The notes: a model not told the origin generated them from the letters alone. A stretch of DNA of 64,000 nucleotides from Ectobius pallidus (GCA_964059195.1 CAXKWD010000006.1:67969073-68033072), one strand, 5' to 3'; shown: positions 32,933-44,900, counted from the stretch's first letter. Program-made: numbers and translations.

Positions 32933-35900
32933 ATGACTAATCCGGGTCCTGAATTCGCGGCCCTTAAGGCTAAAAGAACCCCTGTTAAGAGTCGAATTAC
33001 CCGCCAAGCCAATATAATAGCTGATATCGCTAGCTCTAGTGAAATTTCTATTCAAGACCTGCTTAGGCGCAAAGATACAATGACAAAACTTAGTAATGAT
33101 TTTCAAGACATACAATCTCAGATCGAGGAGTTAGAATTTTCTGATGCCGAAATGGCTTATAGGGAGGAAGTCGAAGAAACCGTTTTCCAAGCCCTCTCTC
33201 ACCTAGACAATTTAATTTTTCAAAGGCAAGCCCAGCAGGAAGCTGAGGCTAAGTCAGTTGCGGCCCAGCAGGAAGCTGAGGCTAAGTTAATTGCGGCCCA
33301 GCAGGAAGCTGAGGCTAAGTTAGTTGCGGCCCAGCAGGAAGCTGAGGCTAAGTTAGTTGCGGCCCAGAGAGACTCTCAGGCTAAGCTATCTAGTGTCGAG
33401 TTTATAAAGACACGATTCCTCAATTATGTTCAGGCTATCCAAGCACTTGTTATAGAAGACAGACAGTCTTATTGCAAGGCTCTGAGTCTGCGCACATCCT
33501 TTGAGAAAATATTCAGTGAATACGAGACTGAATACTCCCGTATCGACGTACTAGAACTCAATGAATCTATCAAACTTCAAAGGCTTCAAGTCGAATCTGC
33601 CTTTCATGAAACCATTGGTATTCTTCGAAGTTCAATTGATGAAACCAAGCATCATTATGAGCCCAACCAAGCTATCCTTGCTAATCAATCATCGCCTCAA
33701 TTTGTCCCCTCTCTCCCTAAACTTCCAGAAATTCGGCTTCCTCATTTCAGTGGCGACCCAGCAACCTGGATTGAGTTTAGGGACACTTTCAATTCACTAA
33801 TCATAGAGCATAAACACATATCTAACATGGACAAATTTCAATATTTGAAGTCCTGTTTAGCACCAGAAGTTATGACAGTGATTCAAAACATTCCTGTCTC
33901 TGCTGCTACGTTTGATGTAGCATGGAGCACGCTGTCGGCTAGGTTTGATAATGACCGACTTATCGCTAATACCCACTTGGAGAAGCTATTTTCACCTCCT
34001 GTATTAGAAAGGAATTCCGCTGAATCTCTTCAGAAGTTCGTTGACCATTTTATAAGCACTGTTCATGCTTTGAACTCGCTTAATGTTGGTGTAGAACTGT
34101 CTGACTTGATTATAGCAAAGATTGTACTCGACAAGCTTCCCCCATTCTTGATAAAGGAATGGGAATCCTCTCTCGCTCCAGGTAAAATGCCTAGTCTCAA
34201 AGACTTATTCACATTTTTAGAATCCAGGATACGGGTTTTTCAGATGACTGACTCAGCTTTAAGGAGTCAGCCAGTAAAGCCTATTGTATCTAATACAACC
34301 ATTCCTAAAGGCAAGGTTGCCTCCTCCAAGCCTAAATGCCTCTGTTGTAACAATGGATTCCATGAGCTGCAACATTGTGAAGTTTTCAAAGCCATGGATT
34401 TCTCTAATAGAGACAATTTTGTCAAAACACAACGATTATGTCAAGTGTGCTATTACTCTAAGGGTCACGCCCCCTATTGTAGCACTTATACTTGCAAGAT
34501 TTGTAAGGGTAAACATGGCACTTACCTTCATAATCCAGCACATATTAACGGCAACCAAGCTGCCAATACTGCTGGGGTAATGTCAGTCTTCCAACCTCAA
34601 CCAAGCTGTTTGCTCCCTACCGCCACTGTTTTAGTCATGCACAGGGATGGCCATTCTGTTGAAGCCACCGCATTGCTTGACAGTGGTTCTGATTGTAACC
34701 TCATGTCTAATAGGTTATTCAACCACTTAAAATTATCGCCTCATCACCAGCGCACTACTTTAGCTGGTATATTGTCATCTAAGGCAGACAGTCTTAAGAT
34801 GACGTCAATTTCAATTAAGTCTGTCACTACTTCATGGCATTGCAACACCAACGTCATAATCGTACCGGAAATTTCAACCTCGAAATTTCCACGCAAGCCT
34901 GTCAATACTACAAATTGGAATATTCCACCAAATCTTTCATTGGCTGACGCCAGTTTCAATATTCCTAAGTACGTAGACTTGTTATTAGGTGTTGAAATAT
35001 ATTCACAGATTGTCTGTGCAGGCCAGATATCTGCTCCTAATATGCCTGTAATTCAGAACTCGCATTTGGGTTGGTATTTTGCTGGTAAATTACCACAACC
35101 CGCCAGGTCTGAACATAACATGGCTTTGCAAAATATGCACAACCGCCAACGTAAGTCAAGGCCTTCTAATAAGGTTTCTAAGAAACCCGACCATTCTAGC
35201 GGGTCTCCCACACATTATTCTGCCTTCCTCACTGCTGATCAAGACATTAGCAGGCAACTTTCTCAGTTTTGGGAATTAGAAAAAAATTCTAATTCTGATT
35301 CCATTCTCGACGACTCTATATGCGAAAAGCATTTCGTTGATAATACTCAACGGGACTCAGAAAGAATATATGTGGTAAAACTTCCTTTCTTGTCTGATCC
35401 TCAGACCCTGGGCAGCACAAAACTCCAGGCTTATAAAGGATCCTCCTCATTGGAGAAACGCTCCACTTCTAATCCCACTCTCAGTGAAGATAATTGTAAG
35501 TTCAAGGATGAAAATATCGCTCTAGATCATATGGAGCCCGACTTGCTTCCAGAAACTAGAGTAGTGTCCCTAATGGAGGCCACTACCTCCAACCTAAACT
35601 CTTATCTTTTCAAATTTGAATATTTGAAAACTATTCGTGTTATGGCTTACGTATTGAGATTCATGAATAACTCTCGTAAGATTCATAACTCTATAAAAGG
35701 CCCCTTAATGCCTTCTGAACTCAACAAGGCACTTCAATGCTGTGTTAGGCTAATACAGCAAGAGGTTTATGCATCAGAAATCCGTGATTTATTGTCAAAT
35801 CATGACGTCAATTCTTCAAGCAAATTGAAGCAACTAGACCCGTTTCTTGACAAGGATTCTGTAATTCGGGTAGGCGGATGTCTTGAACGATCCAGCATAC

Positions 35901-36481
35901 CTTTCGAAGCCAAACATCAGATGTTGTTACCAGCTGATCATGCCTTTACTAAGCAGCTTATTTATTTCAATCATATCAAGTTGAATCATGCTGGATCCCA
36001 ACTTGTTATTTCTCACTTAAGAGAAAGATTTTGGATACCATCTATTAGGAAGGTGGTACGTAGTGTTCTAAGAAAATGCACTACATGTTTTCGCTTCAAT
36101 ATTCAAACCTTTCAGCAAAAAATGGCTGATTTGCCTGTTTATAGAGTAAATCCCATTTCTCCTTTCACCACACGTTCTCGTTGGAATACTCTCCAACAAC
36201 TTACAAATAATTTATGGAAGAAATGGTCTACTGACTATCTCCACACACTACAAAGACGTTCTAAGTGGAACAAAGTTCTTTCTGACATTCCTTTAGGTAC
36301 CCCAGTCCTAATCATTGAGGACAATCTCCCTCCTCAAAGGTGGTCCCTAGGGATTGTTCATTGTACTCATCCTGGCCCTGACGGTCTTATTCGTGTTGTT
36401 ACTGTGCGTACTGCCACAGGCTTATTTAAAAGACCCATTGTAAAACTGGCTCCTCTTCCCATTTCTGAGGCTAACGCCTAA
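32933..36481 (+). CDS. BEL/Pao Gag-protease polyprotein fused to integrase ends (RT, RNase H and IN core missing)
   Basis: One 1182-codon frame from the ATG at 32933 to the TAA at 36479-36481. Approximate residues: 95-150, Gln/Glu/Ala-rich coiled coil made by four 11-residue repeats; 262-410, DUF1759 Gag (LPHFSGDPATWIEF); 468-545, cysteine/histidine zinc-binding motifs (CLCC, CQVCYYSKGHAPYC, CKICKGKHGTYLH); 560-720, DUF1758 aspartic protease with LLDSGSD (D583); 778 onward, the lead-in to RT (FWELEK, YVVKLPF) up to HMEP at 866-869. The text then jumps to the post-RNase H linker (LKTIRVMAYVLRFMNNSR), the integrase zinc domain (HIKLNHAG ... CTTC, about 1013-1052) and, after SPFTT near 1080, straight to DUF5641 (to about 1175). 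Ordinary BEL Pol proteins have RT-RNase H and the integrase core at these two junctions. Both losses are in frame and no stops have accumulated. Confidence 0.92.
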   Translation: MTNPGPEFAALKAKRTPVKSRITRQANIIADIASSSEISIQDLLRRKDTMTKLSNDFQDIQSQIEELEFSDAEMAYREEVEETVFQALSHLDNLIFQRQAQQEAEAKSVAAQQEAEAKLIAAQQEAEAKLVAAQQEAEAKLVAAQRDSQAKLSSVEFIKTRFLNYVQAIQALVIEDRQSYCKALSLRTSFEKIFSEYETEYSRIDVLELNESIKLQRLQVESAFHETIGILRSSIDETKHHYEPNQAILANQSSPQFVPSLPKLPEIRLPHFSGDPATWIEFRDTFNSLIIEHKHISNMDKFQYLKSCLAPEVMTVIQNIPVSAATFDVAWSTLSARFDNDRLIANTHLEKLFSPPVLERNSAESLQKFVDHFISTVHALNSLNVGVELSDLIIAKIVLDKLPPFLIKEWESSLAPGKMPSLKDLFTFLESRIRVFQMTDSALRSQPVKPIVSNTTIPKGKVASSKPKCLCCNNGFHELQHCEVFKAMDFSNRDNFVKTQRLCQVCYYSKGHAPYCSTYTCKICKGKHGTYLHNPAHINGNQAANTAGVMSVFQPQPSCLLPTATVLVMHRDGHSVEATALLDSGSDCNLMSNRLFNHLKLSPHHQRTTLAGILSSKADSLKMTSISIKSVTTSWHCNTNVIIVPEISTSKFPRKPVNTTNWNIPPNLSLADASFNIPKYVDLLLGVEIYSQIVCAGQISAPNMPVIQNSHLGWYFAGKLPQPARSEHNMALQNMHNRQRKSRPSNKVSKKPDHSSGSPTHYSAFLTADQDISRQLSQFWELEKNSNSDSILDDSICEKHFVDNTQRDSERIYVVKLPFLSDPQTLGSTKLQAYKGSSSLEKRSTSNPTLSEDNCKFKDENIALDHMEPDLLPETRVVSLMEATTSNLNSYLFKFEYLKTIRVMAYVLRFMNNSRKIHNSIKGPLMPSELNKALQCCVRLIQQEVYASEIRDLLSNHDVNSSSKLKQLDPFLDKDSVIRVGGCLERSSIPFEAKHQMLLPADHAFTKQLIYFNHIKLNHAGSQLVISHLRERFWIPSIRKVVRSVLRKCTTCFRFNIQTFQQKMADLPVYRVNPISPFTTRSRWNTLQQLTNNLWKKWSTDYLHTLQRRSKWNKVLSDIPLGTPVLIIEDNLPPQRWSLGIVHCTHPGPDGLIRVVTVRTATGLFKRPIVKLAPLPISEANA
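33230..33361 (+). repeat. Four 33-bp repeats inside BEL gag
   Basis: The 33-bp units encode AQQEAEAKLVA four times with only a few substitutions, extending a predicted coiled coil. Copy number is likely variable. Confidence 0.9.
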
Positions 36482-36625
36482 CCCTATCATGTCTTTGGTG
36501 TTGTTGCCTTTTTTGGTTAGCAACCCTCAATTCATTTCTTAGTTTTAAGTTTGTTTTCTTATATTACTTACTCCCCTTTCTCATATCATAATTCTTTAGG
36601 TATCACATGACTTCACATCACTTTA

Positions 36626-36649
36626 GATTATTTCACAAGTGAAATAATC
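36626..36649 (+). repeat. 11-bp perfect palindrome just upstream of the right BEL LTR
   Basis: GATTATTTCAC, two A, then its exact reverse complement, ending 10 bases before the LTR, where the polypurine tract would normally lie. No strong polypurine tract is visible. Confidence 0.85.
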
Positions 36650-36659
36650 GCGGGCAATA

Positions 36660-37823
36660 TGTTACGTCATGTAATACCTTCTTTCTTGCTTGCCATAAAT
36701 TTACTTCAGATGGCTTTGATTTTCATTTGTCTGTATAGGCTTACAGTCAATCAATTCAATGTATGTCTTGGCAATTGTTATTTTAATCTCAACTCCAAAA
36801 TTATTTATTTATTTTTTAAATAACTACTAATTTATCAATTCTGTTTTTATTTTATTTATTATTATATTAGCATAGTGCGTTTTAATGTATTGATTAATTA
36901 ATCTTATTTACAAGTGAAGCTATTATTATTGGGTTAGCGATTATTTATTGTTTCAACCTTCAATTGTCCTTATTATTCACTTCATCCTTCTTCTTCAAAA
37001 TGGACAACGATTTGAGTGTTCCATTCTCTTTTTCTAGGGCAATGTGCTCTATTCAACAAATCATTTAGCACGTCATACAGTGCTAAATTTCGGGCGAAAT
37101 GCCTTTTATCTTCATTTGTGTTGGATTAAGAATTCCAATGTTCTTACATAGTTCAACATAATTTCAACATCACAGGGATTCATCTAGACGTCGCTAAAGG
37201 TGCTTCGTTCTATCTCTGGACACTGAACCTTCATAAGGAGATATCAATCATTTCAATTCTGTGAGTAATATAATTCACAAGACAAGGACTATGATTAGTC
37301 TTCAATTCGGTGAGATTTAGTAGTCATAAAGAGACTTCATGCAACTTCGAATTGTTAAATAAATACAGACATTTATGCTTGGCAATAAAGTGTTAACAGC
37401 TTATTTATGCAATCTTCTTTTTTCTGAACTAGTGCTGTGAATAGTCTTAAATTTCAGCATTCAATACAATCTTCTAGTTTCGAAATAACAATTTCGACAG
37501 GCTATATTTATTACATCAACAAATGGTCCTCCGAATTAATACAGTCTACCAGTGCATCTATATATGTGTACTTGGATACAACTAGAACTGCAGATTTCAA
37601 GAAGTGCATATATTCCAGACCATCAAGTTTGTGTTGATCAAGCAACGTCATCATTCACATGTGCATATTTCTTGTATATCAATTTACCCATTTGAAGATT
37701 GGAAATGAAACCCAATTCATCTCCTCAATTCTTCTCTCCCCCGCATGTTATCGCCGGGAATCGAACCCACAAATAGTTTTCAATACGGTCCACTACCAGA
37801 CGAAGGGTCGCCTTGCGGTAACA
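36660..37823 (+). repeat. Right LTR of the BEL element
   Basis: Same length as the left LTR and no difference found on reading the two side by side. Confidence 0.93.
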
Positions 37824-37828
37824 ACCAG

Positions 37829-37950
37829 GGTTTGTGTTACAGTCTTTTTTACAGCAGTACGCAAGGGCATATTTAATCTTTTAAACATATGAATTAACGA
37901 GTTTACTTTTTTACATGTTTCGTTAATTTGATTTTCCCAAGTTAAATCAC
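37829..37950 (-). pseudogene. 5' part of the LINE interrupted by the BEL element
   Basis: The minus strand translates as TWENQINETCKKVNSLI, then HMFKRLNMPLR, TAVKKTVTQTLV, leading into the frame at 31159. This is the typical LINE ORF2 region upstream of the PHFDYCD motif. The frame is open and contiguous once the BEL element and one copy of its target duplication are set aside. Confidence 0.85.
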
Positions 37951-38015
37951 ATTAACGAAACATGTAAAAAAGTAAACTCGTTAATACATATGTTTAAAAG
38001 ATTAAATATGCCCTT
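37863..38015. repeat. 65-bp inverted duplication at the LINE 5' truncation point
   Basis: The arms at 37863-37927 and 37951-38015 are exact inverted copies except for one base, separated by 23 bases of LINE sequence. The right arm is LINE sequence in reverse orientation. Confidence 0.93.
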
Positions 38016-38020
38016 ATAAA

Positions 38021-38618
38021 TGAATATAGTCTAAAATACTGGAACTCATGTACAGACTCTGATGTGATTTACAAACTACATTCTTAAAGCACGGTCTAAG
38101 AACATAATGAGTTTTTCCTACGATATTGTGGTTTCATTTATTTCGCGTTATGCTATCATCGTGGGAGCTTGAGTTTCCTATAATTCAGTGCTGGTAACCT
38201 AAATTACCGCACTACTTACCACCCAAGTGAATCACTATATCAAAGCATATAAATTTTGCAGACACGAATATAATCATATTTGCTAGTTTAATTGAAGTTA
38301 CAATTTCAATTTTGCGTCTTTATTTCTTTTTTAGTTCTTATTATTGACATTAGGTAATTCACCACTCAGCATGCGCTCAAGTAATCGTTTTATCGATCGC
38401 CAGTCAGATTTAGTTTCGGTTGGTAGCATAACCAAGTCAACTAGAGGACAGCTCATATATATGACGTATTTTCATATTGTCCCTGTCATAGAAAAAATTG
38501 TATGCGACTAATGTGTGATGTGTAAAGGATAAAAGGATCTCGGAAATAAGAAAACGAATCGAAGTCCAATTATTCCTCGATTCTGTTAATACATACTTCA
38601 GACAAGAGCATCGCAATA
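38021..38618. other. Unassigned DNA
   Basis: Nothing recognised. Confidence 0.55.
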
Positions 38619-38988
38619 CAGTAGAGTCTAGCTAGTCCGAACCCGCTCGTCCGGACTTCCGGCCAACCAGGACGGATTTTTTTTAGTACTAAACAATCAC
38701 GAAATTTTCGATTTTAATCACAAATAATGTTTTGATTTGTTAATCATACATCAGTTCATAGGTTAAAAATCTTAGGTCTACGTATGTAAAAAAGAATAAA
38801 ATAAAGTTGGAGAAAACGTTATATTTATGACAAAACACATCTATTTTTTATAGTTTTACCGATTCAAAACTTGGATTACAGTAAAGTACGTGCATTTTAA
38901 GACAATTTCCTTTTAATCCGGACTTACGGTGATCCGGATAGGGTCCGGTCCCATCTAGTCCGCATTAGCGGGACTCTACGATTTACTG
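38619..38988. mobile_element. Pogo-like MITE (TC1/mariner group)
   Basis: The left end CAGTAGAGTCTAGC, next to a TA, is roughly mirrored by GCGGGACTCTACG near 38968-38980. Both subterminal regions carry several TCCGGA-type words. A clear relative lies at about 61255-61602. No transposase frame remains. The exact right end is uncertain. Confidence 0.7.
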
Positions 38989-41391
38989 TCCCTAAGATGT
39001 TTTCATTATTTTTTATAAGTTATTGACATATTGTTTTCCAATTAGGCCTAGACCTTCACAGAGACTACATTTATATAGGTTCTTTTTAAATGAAAACATG
39101 ACTCATTTGTAGTATTTAAATCATGCACTTCTAGTAAAAGTTAAGAATAAAATTTCAGGGCTGAATATAAGAGATTACAAGAGGAGAGAGAAGGCTATGT
39201 TGTTATTTCAAGGTTAAGAAGAATAGCCAATATGAATGTAGAGCTGTGGTGTTCTATATAAGTTTATTTCATTTCGTTATAGCTTTGTATAACTTTCATA
39301 TAATAGGATTGAACACAATAATCTGGAATCTTATTATTCAAAACGAGAGATGATTGTTCGGGCTATAAATCCAATACACTGGATGTCCATGTAATAGGAC
39401 CTGAGGCAGTATTCAATCAAAACAATCCGATTATATCCCAAGAGGAATATTCTCTATATCATTTTTTATTATTATATTTTGGCAACCCTTCTCTTCCCAA
39501 GGTCAATTTTGAATTGTTCTTTCTGGAAGCAGCCTGATCTCTCTAACAGGACATGCATATTATCCTCATTTCCACATTTATAACTTATAAAACTTCATTG
39601 TCAAAGGAATGAAAGGGGATATTTTCATTTGAATAGTAATATCCGTTTGAAACTCCCAGTCTATTGAAGTGTGTATGCATCAATAAATAGATAAACGTAT
39701 AAAGAGCTCAATTTTCAAACCATTCCATACTGTAGATAGGAAACAATTCATTTTTTAGTTACTAGTATAGATAATATTGTGAAAAGCTGACAACAGGAAT
39801 TAACTTTTTCGTTAAAGGGTATCTTCAATTCTGCCCTAAATTATCGAAGCGTCATGCCATACAAAAACTGCACTCCACGTGGAGTTATTTTTATTCTTTT
39901 TATTCATTTCAGTTCATAGAATGCAAAATTTTGTGAAATGTTTTAAGCGTGTTTTCCCTTCAGTGTTCCGACATTAATTAAATACCAGCAAAAATAACAA
40001 TTGTATATATAAAATACAATGCGTATTCTATTCTAGTTGCGAGTATAGATATATACGTATGTCATACTGACTACAGGAAATGTCTTTTCTTTAAAGGATT
40101 TATTCTATATCTGCCCGGAAGTAAATAAGTTTAATATAACAAGAAGTAAAAGCTTGATGTGACGTGATTGGATGGGAAATATTATGTTTCTTAAAGCACA
40201 ATTCCGGGAATACTGAGAGTATAATACTTCAATGCCCATAATTCAACTGAGAAAATGGGAGGGATTGGATAAAAGACTCACAAAAACATGTTGATATCAT
40301 GAACTTATGGTCTACAGGTTCAAAATAGATTTTAATACCGTATGTGTTAAGGATTGGCACGCCACCGACTAGATGTCCATTTAACATGTTGAAAATGATG
40401 TGTCATATTATGACAATATCCTAATAGTTTTCTATATAATTAGGCTACAGCCGGCAGTGGAACGGCATAAATATTTGAACTTCCGTCAATTCCTTACATC
40501 ACATCGCAGAAAGGTAAATTTTACTTTAAAAAAAATCCACAAATTTAAAATACTTTTCAGTGGATGCTGAAAATCAAATTTTTTAAAAAACTATTTTGTG
40601 CAATAATGTTTGTGTAGAGAAATAATACTAGATCTCCTTAGTAATAATTTATCAATAACAATATTGTACATAAAAAAGTCCCAGCTCAGTAATTCGTCGT
40701 TTAGACCATAAGTTTCACATCTCAAAATGTTTGTCGGAAATCACTCTACAGTCCTTTAATTTTTCTACGTTGATTTGTGTGGTATTCTGTATAACAATTC
40801 TATTGACTGTATAAATAAAAAAGGGTTTAAAACTTTTAAAAGACCACAAAAAGAAAGCATGTGACTGAGCATAACAAATGAATTTCGATATTTTGTTCAT
40901 TATAGGCCTATGCCATGAATCAATTAAATTAGGGAAGAATAATCTGAATTGCATAGGAAATACATTTTGCATTACACAAATTTAAAATAATTAGCTTTTG
41001 CAATAGGAATTTTGCATTTAACTGTCCTCGTTCCTCACACATTATTTTCAGTACCTCTTGCCCTTGTCTTCTCGCAAACTGCATGTTTCGAGGAAACCTT
41101 CTTTAAATAAATAAACAAAAATGATACAAAAATAAGAAGCAATAGGCTTATTGAATATCGCTCGTTATAGACCAATATAAAGTACAGACGTGTTATAGTT
41201 TTTGGATGAAGGCTTCAATGTAATGCACAGCCTATCATGTGTAGCAAGATAAGATTACCGAATTTTATTTCTAGGTAGATAAATTTACTTGCAAAGAAGC
41301 TATACTTTTGAAATATTATTTTTACTTTAAAGTAAGTTCACAAATGCTCATAATACAATATTGAAAAATAAAGTAGCATTTATCAAAAACT
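38989..41391. other. Unassigned AT-rich DNA
   Basis: No gene or transposon ends recognised. Confidence 0.55.
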
Positions 41392-41404
41392 ATCTTGAAA
41401 ACGA

Positions 41405-41956
41405 TGGAGCCGGCGCGGTGGCTCATGCTGTAGCGCGTGAGCCTGGCATGCTAGCGGTCTTGAGTTCAAATCTCGGGGCCGGCGGGTGTGTCATTCGTGG
41501 TGGACGAAGCCGTGCCTTGGGGGTTTTTTTAGGGATTCTCCCGTTTCCCCCTCTCATTCCACCAACACTCTCCACTTCATCTCACCTTTCCCACTTTTCA
41601 TCCTCATCCCGTTTCCACTTCTGGTATCGGGTCTGCTTTGGCAGTCAGCGCCCTTTGGGGGCCTCTCCCGTTCTCCCCGCTGCTTGTGGTCAAGAGGTTG
41701 TTGTGGTGTGTGTGTCGCGGACCTGTCGGGTCTCCGGTTGGAGGGACGGAAGGGGATGGCGCACACGTGGCATGGTAATAGGGCTTGTTGGATGTAGTGG
41801 AGCTCAGTGGGGCCTGCAGGGGGATCTGCGGTCCGGGGCGGCCTGTGGGCACGCAACTCATCCCATCCCGGAGGTAGGTACAATAAGCCAGCGGCTTCGG
41901 TGCTTAAGGGTCCTTCCCACCCCGCCTCCCGCCTTAAGGGCGCCTATCCAATTCCA
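41405..41956 (+). mobile_element. Long tRNA-derived SINE-like element, 552 bp, with 13-bp target duplication
   Basis: A tRNA-like head (A box TGGCTCATGCTGTAGCGC, B box GAGTTCAAATCTC) starts at 41405. It is followed by a GC-rich body of about 470 bp, unlike the AT-rich flanks. ATCTTGAAAACGA flanks the unit perfectly at 41392-41404 and 41957-41969, so it moved as one piece. Several ORFs on both strands are by-products of GC-rich sequence. Confidence 0.88.
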
Positions 41957-41969
41957 ATCTTGAAAACGA

Positions 41970-44900
41970 AATACTGACTAAGTTCAAGTGCTATCATCTC
42001 TTTCCTCTACTAGTCATGCTCGATCCAACTGCATCAGAGGAATGCACAAGTAAAGCAATTTTATTCACATCATAATCAATGTGCAATTCTATACCATATT
42101 TTGCACGATTTCACTAATTATTATTCACATGTGAGCTTTCCTATTCAATGGTTGTTCAGAAAATGCTTGGAGGAACAGTGTTTTCACTGCCACTTCGAAT
42201 TCGGAACTCTCAAGTGTCAGTTTCCACAAACACAGGGAGTTTTTAAACATAGCTAAAATATTGAAAAGATCTCCTACTGGGCCCTGGAATCAACATATCG
42301 TTCATTTTATCGCAATCTAACAGAAGGCTTGAAACAACACACGTTGATTGTTTTCTTTTGAGTTTGTGAATCATGAATTTATTCAACAGGGATAAAATGA
42401 CGGGAGAATATCGCAAAGAGGAGGAATTTAATTGATTTGGCTGACATCCAACGTAACTCTTGAACCTCACACACTCTCTTTGGTAATCGTTTGTACAGTT
42501 GTCAATAATCCAAAAGCTATCCAATACCAATACCCTTTGTCAGCCTCCCTATCATCAGACTTCAATATTGTTTTTTACTAGAATTGTGGTGGTTTAACTT
42601 TTGTCGTGAAAAATTCAATTCATTAAACACGCAGCCCATGAAAAGAGCCTTCTACCTTCATAAAAGTAGGATATATCATGATACAAAAATATTTTTTAAT
42701 ATATTATGAGAAAGAATACAAAAACGTGCATAGTTTTTTAAGTTCTTCTTTTGTATTGTGAAATGAGAATGGCCAAAAACCCTCATTCCGTTTGATGATT
42801 ACAAATTTTACTGTAGGCCTTCAAACCACAAAGTGTTCTATATTACTATAAGGCGTAAAAATTTTGGATAGGATACTAACAACAATACATGGTGGAACAA
42901 TTAAACAGACTTTTCTACGACCTCTTTCTGAAAATGTTAATGAATCCATAAATATTTCCAACAACAGACTGATTTATGCAACTTTCAAAACCTGATATTA
43001 AAGTATCATCCTTATTAATATGAATTGTACAGCACATTCGTGACAGAATTTAAATTATTGATTTTAATTATCTTCAATTATAACCTATTTAATGTATAAC
43101 TAAAATAAATTCACAAATTATTACATATACATATATATAGGTGTATATACATATATGTTTTGGCATTTTCTTGGTGCAACGTATCAATAAGTGTCCTTTT
43201 ATAGGAAAGTTTGTTTATGGTGACTAGAAATTAATAATAGAACACATGTTTCTGAACGTGGAATCAACACAGCGATTGTTTATACAGTTATTTACACAAA
43301 TAGCTATACATATCCAAGTTAACCAATAACACAAACACTTCAGTACAATCCCAGGGAACGTAGTCTATTGACTACGAGTTGAGATTGGATTCAAATCAAT
43401 TTAAATCTCAAATGTAAATGTGGTAAATGACATGTAACTCGTATGAAAGACTCGTATTTGGGACTATAACTTATTATAGCCTAAGGTCATCTGATTGCCA
43501 AATCCAGCAGTTGTGTTACACTCAGGTTGTTAAGTAAGTAATACAAAGAAATTGTACTACATGAGATATACTAGTAAATAAATAAAAGGTGCTTGATGTG
43601 AATCTGAGTTTTGAACTACACTTCTAAAACTGTGACAAACTCAGAATTAATTAATGCCTCTTGAGTTTTGTGCATCCATGACAGTAGAGTATTGTCAGTA
43701 GCTACAACTCGAAGCCTATCACATTTCCATAAACCCTTAAAATTATTAGAAGGCTAGTATATTTTCAGAAAATATGAAATCATAAAGTTCCTCCAATAAC
43801 TTTAGTTTATAATAAGCTACTTACGTTTTTTATTTATGTTTTTTTTAATTATCAATTGCACGTCTTTATTTGAAATTGGTGCAATGTATTTTAACATTCT
43901 GTATTAAATGTAAAGTCAGAACAATTTGTAAAGTTTATACATTACCTCCGAAATTACCTTTGTTTTTAGCTTTTTGATTCCACGACATATTTTGGGGGAA
44001 TTTTTGGAGCTACCACATATATGTTATTACTGCAATATTGTTTACTGATACAATTACAACTGGTGTGCATTTATAATTTTACTCACAAGGTTGTACAGAC
44101 CAGATGGACCAATTATATTTTAACACGGGATATTTTATTCAAACGAATGAACTAACGAGAAACTAAAAAGTATTCCATCTCACTAAAAATGTTGTAAAGT
44201 AGAAGTATCTCATTTGTATTTTAGTTCACATGGCATTGAACTTAGGCTAAGCATATCCGAAATGCCACATTTACACAGACGGGTAGAAGAGCTATAAATT
44301 TTGAATATAATTGTAAAAAATGGTTTTAGAATAAAGGGTTTTTTTAGTATCTGTAATAGACTAATATATATAGACTATATATCTGTAATAGACAATATAT
44401 AATAGATACATAATGGTATAATGGTACCAATACCATCTATATTCACACTGACTAAATTTTATCGAATTGATGTCCTGATAAACGTATCTTTAACAGGGTT
44501 TATATTAAATAAATATAAATTAAAATGAAACAAAAATCTATAAGTTATGTCAAAAAACATTCAATCAACTGATGCAGACGTTTTTATCTCGAATATGGGA
44601 GATAACTGGGGAATATACTTCTGGAATATCCCTGCTTTTTAATTTCAAATCAAATTAATAGTGGGGAGGAAATACTAAAGCTGAACAGAAATACATTTTC
44701 TAAGGAAGGTTGTTCTTCCGCATCTTCCCTTAAACAGTGAAGGAAATCTTTCAAGTTAGGTGTATATAGGGCTTAGCATCCCATGTATAAGCAATAAAGG
44801 AATGTTTTAGGCCGACTTAATTAATTACACTTGAAGTAGTTCTATGGCACATTAATCGATTTAGATATAACTCAAACTTTCTTAATATGTTAATTTTTAT

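Larger units (their letters stand above)
31166..37823 (+). mobile_element. BEL/Pao LTR retrotransposon, young, internally deleted
   Basis: LTRs of exactly 1164 bp lie at 31166-32329 and 36660-37823. They start TGTTAC, end GTAACA, and look identical wherever I compared them. The 5-bp target duplication ACCAG is at 31161-31165 and 37824-37828. Between them is one long plus-strand ORF with BEL-specific domains (DUF1759 Gag, DUF1758 protease, DUF5641 end). The reverse transcriptase, RNase H and integrase core are absent, so the element cannot be autonomous. It sits inside a LINE in the opposite orientation. Confidence 0.95.

Noticed and set aside
41361..41963. 200-codon frame and overlapping frames on both strands
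   Set aside because: They lie in the GC-rich SINE-like element with exact target duplications; no domain seen.
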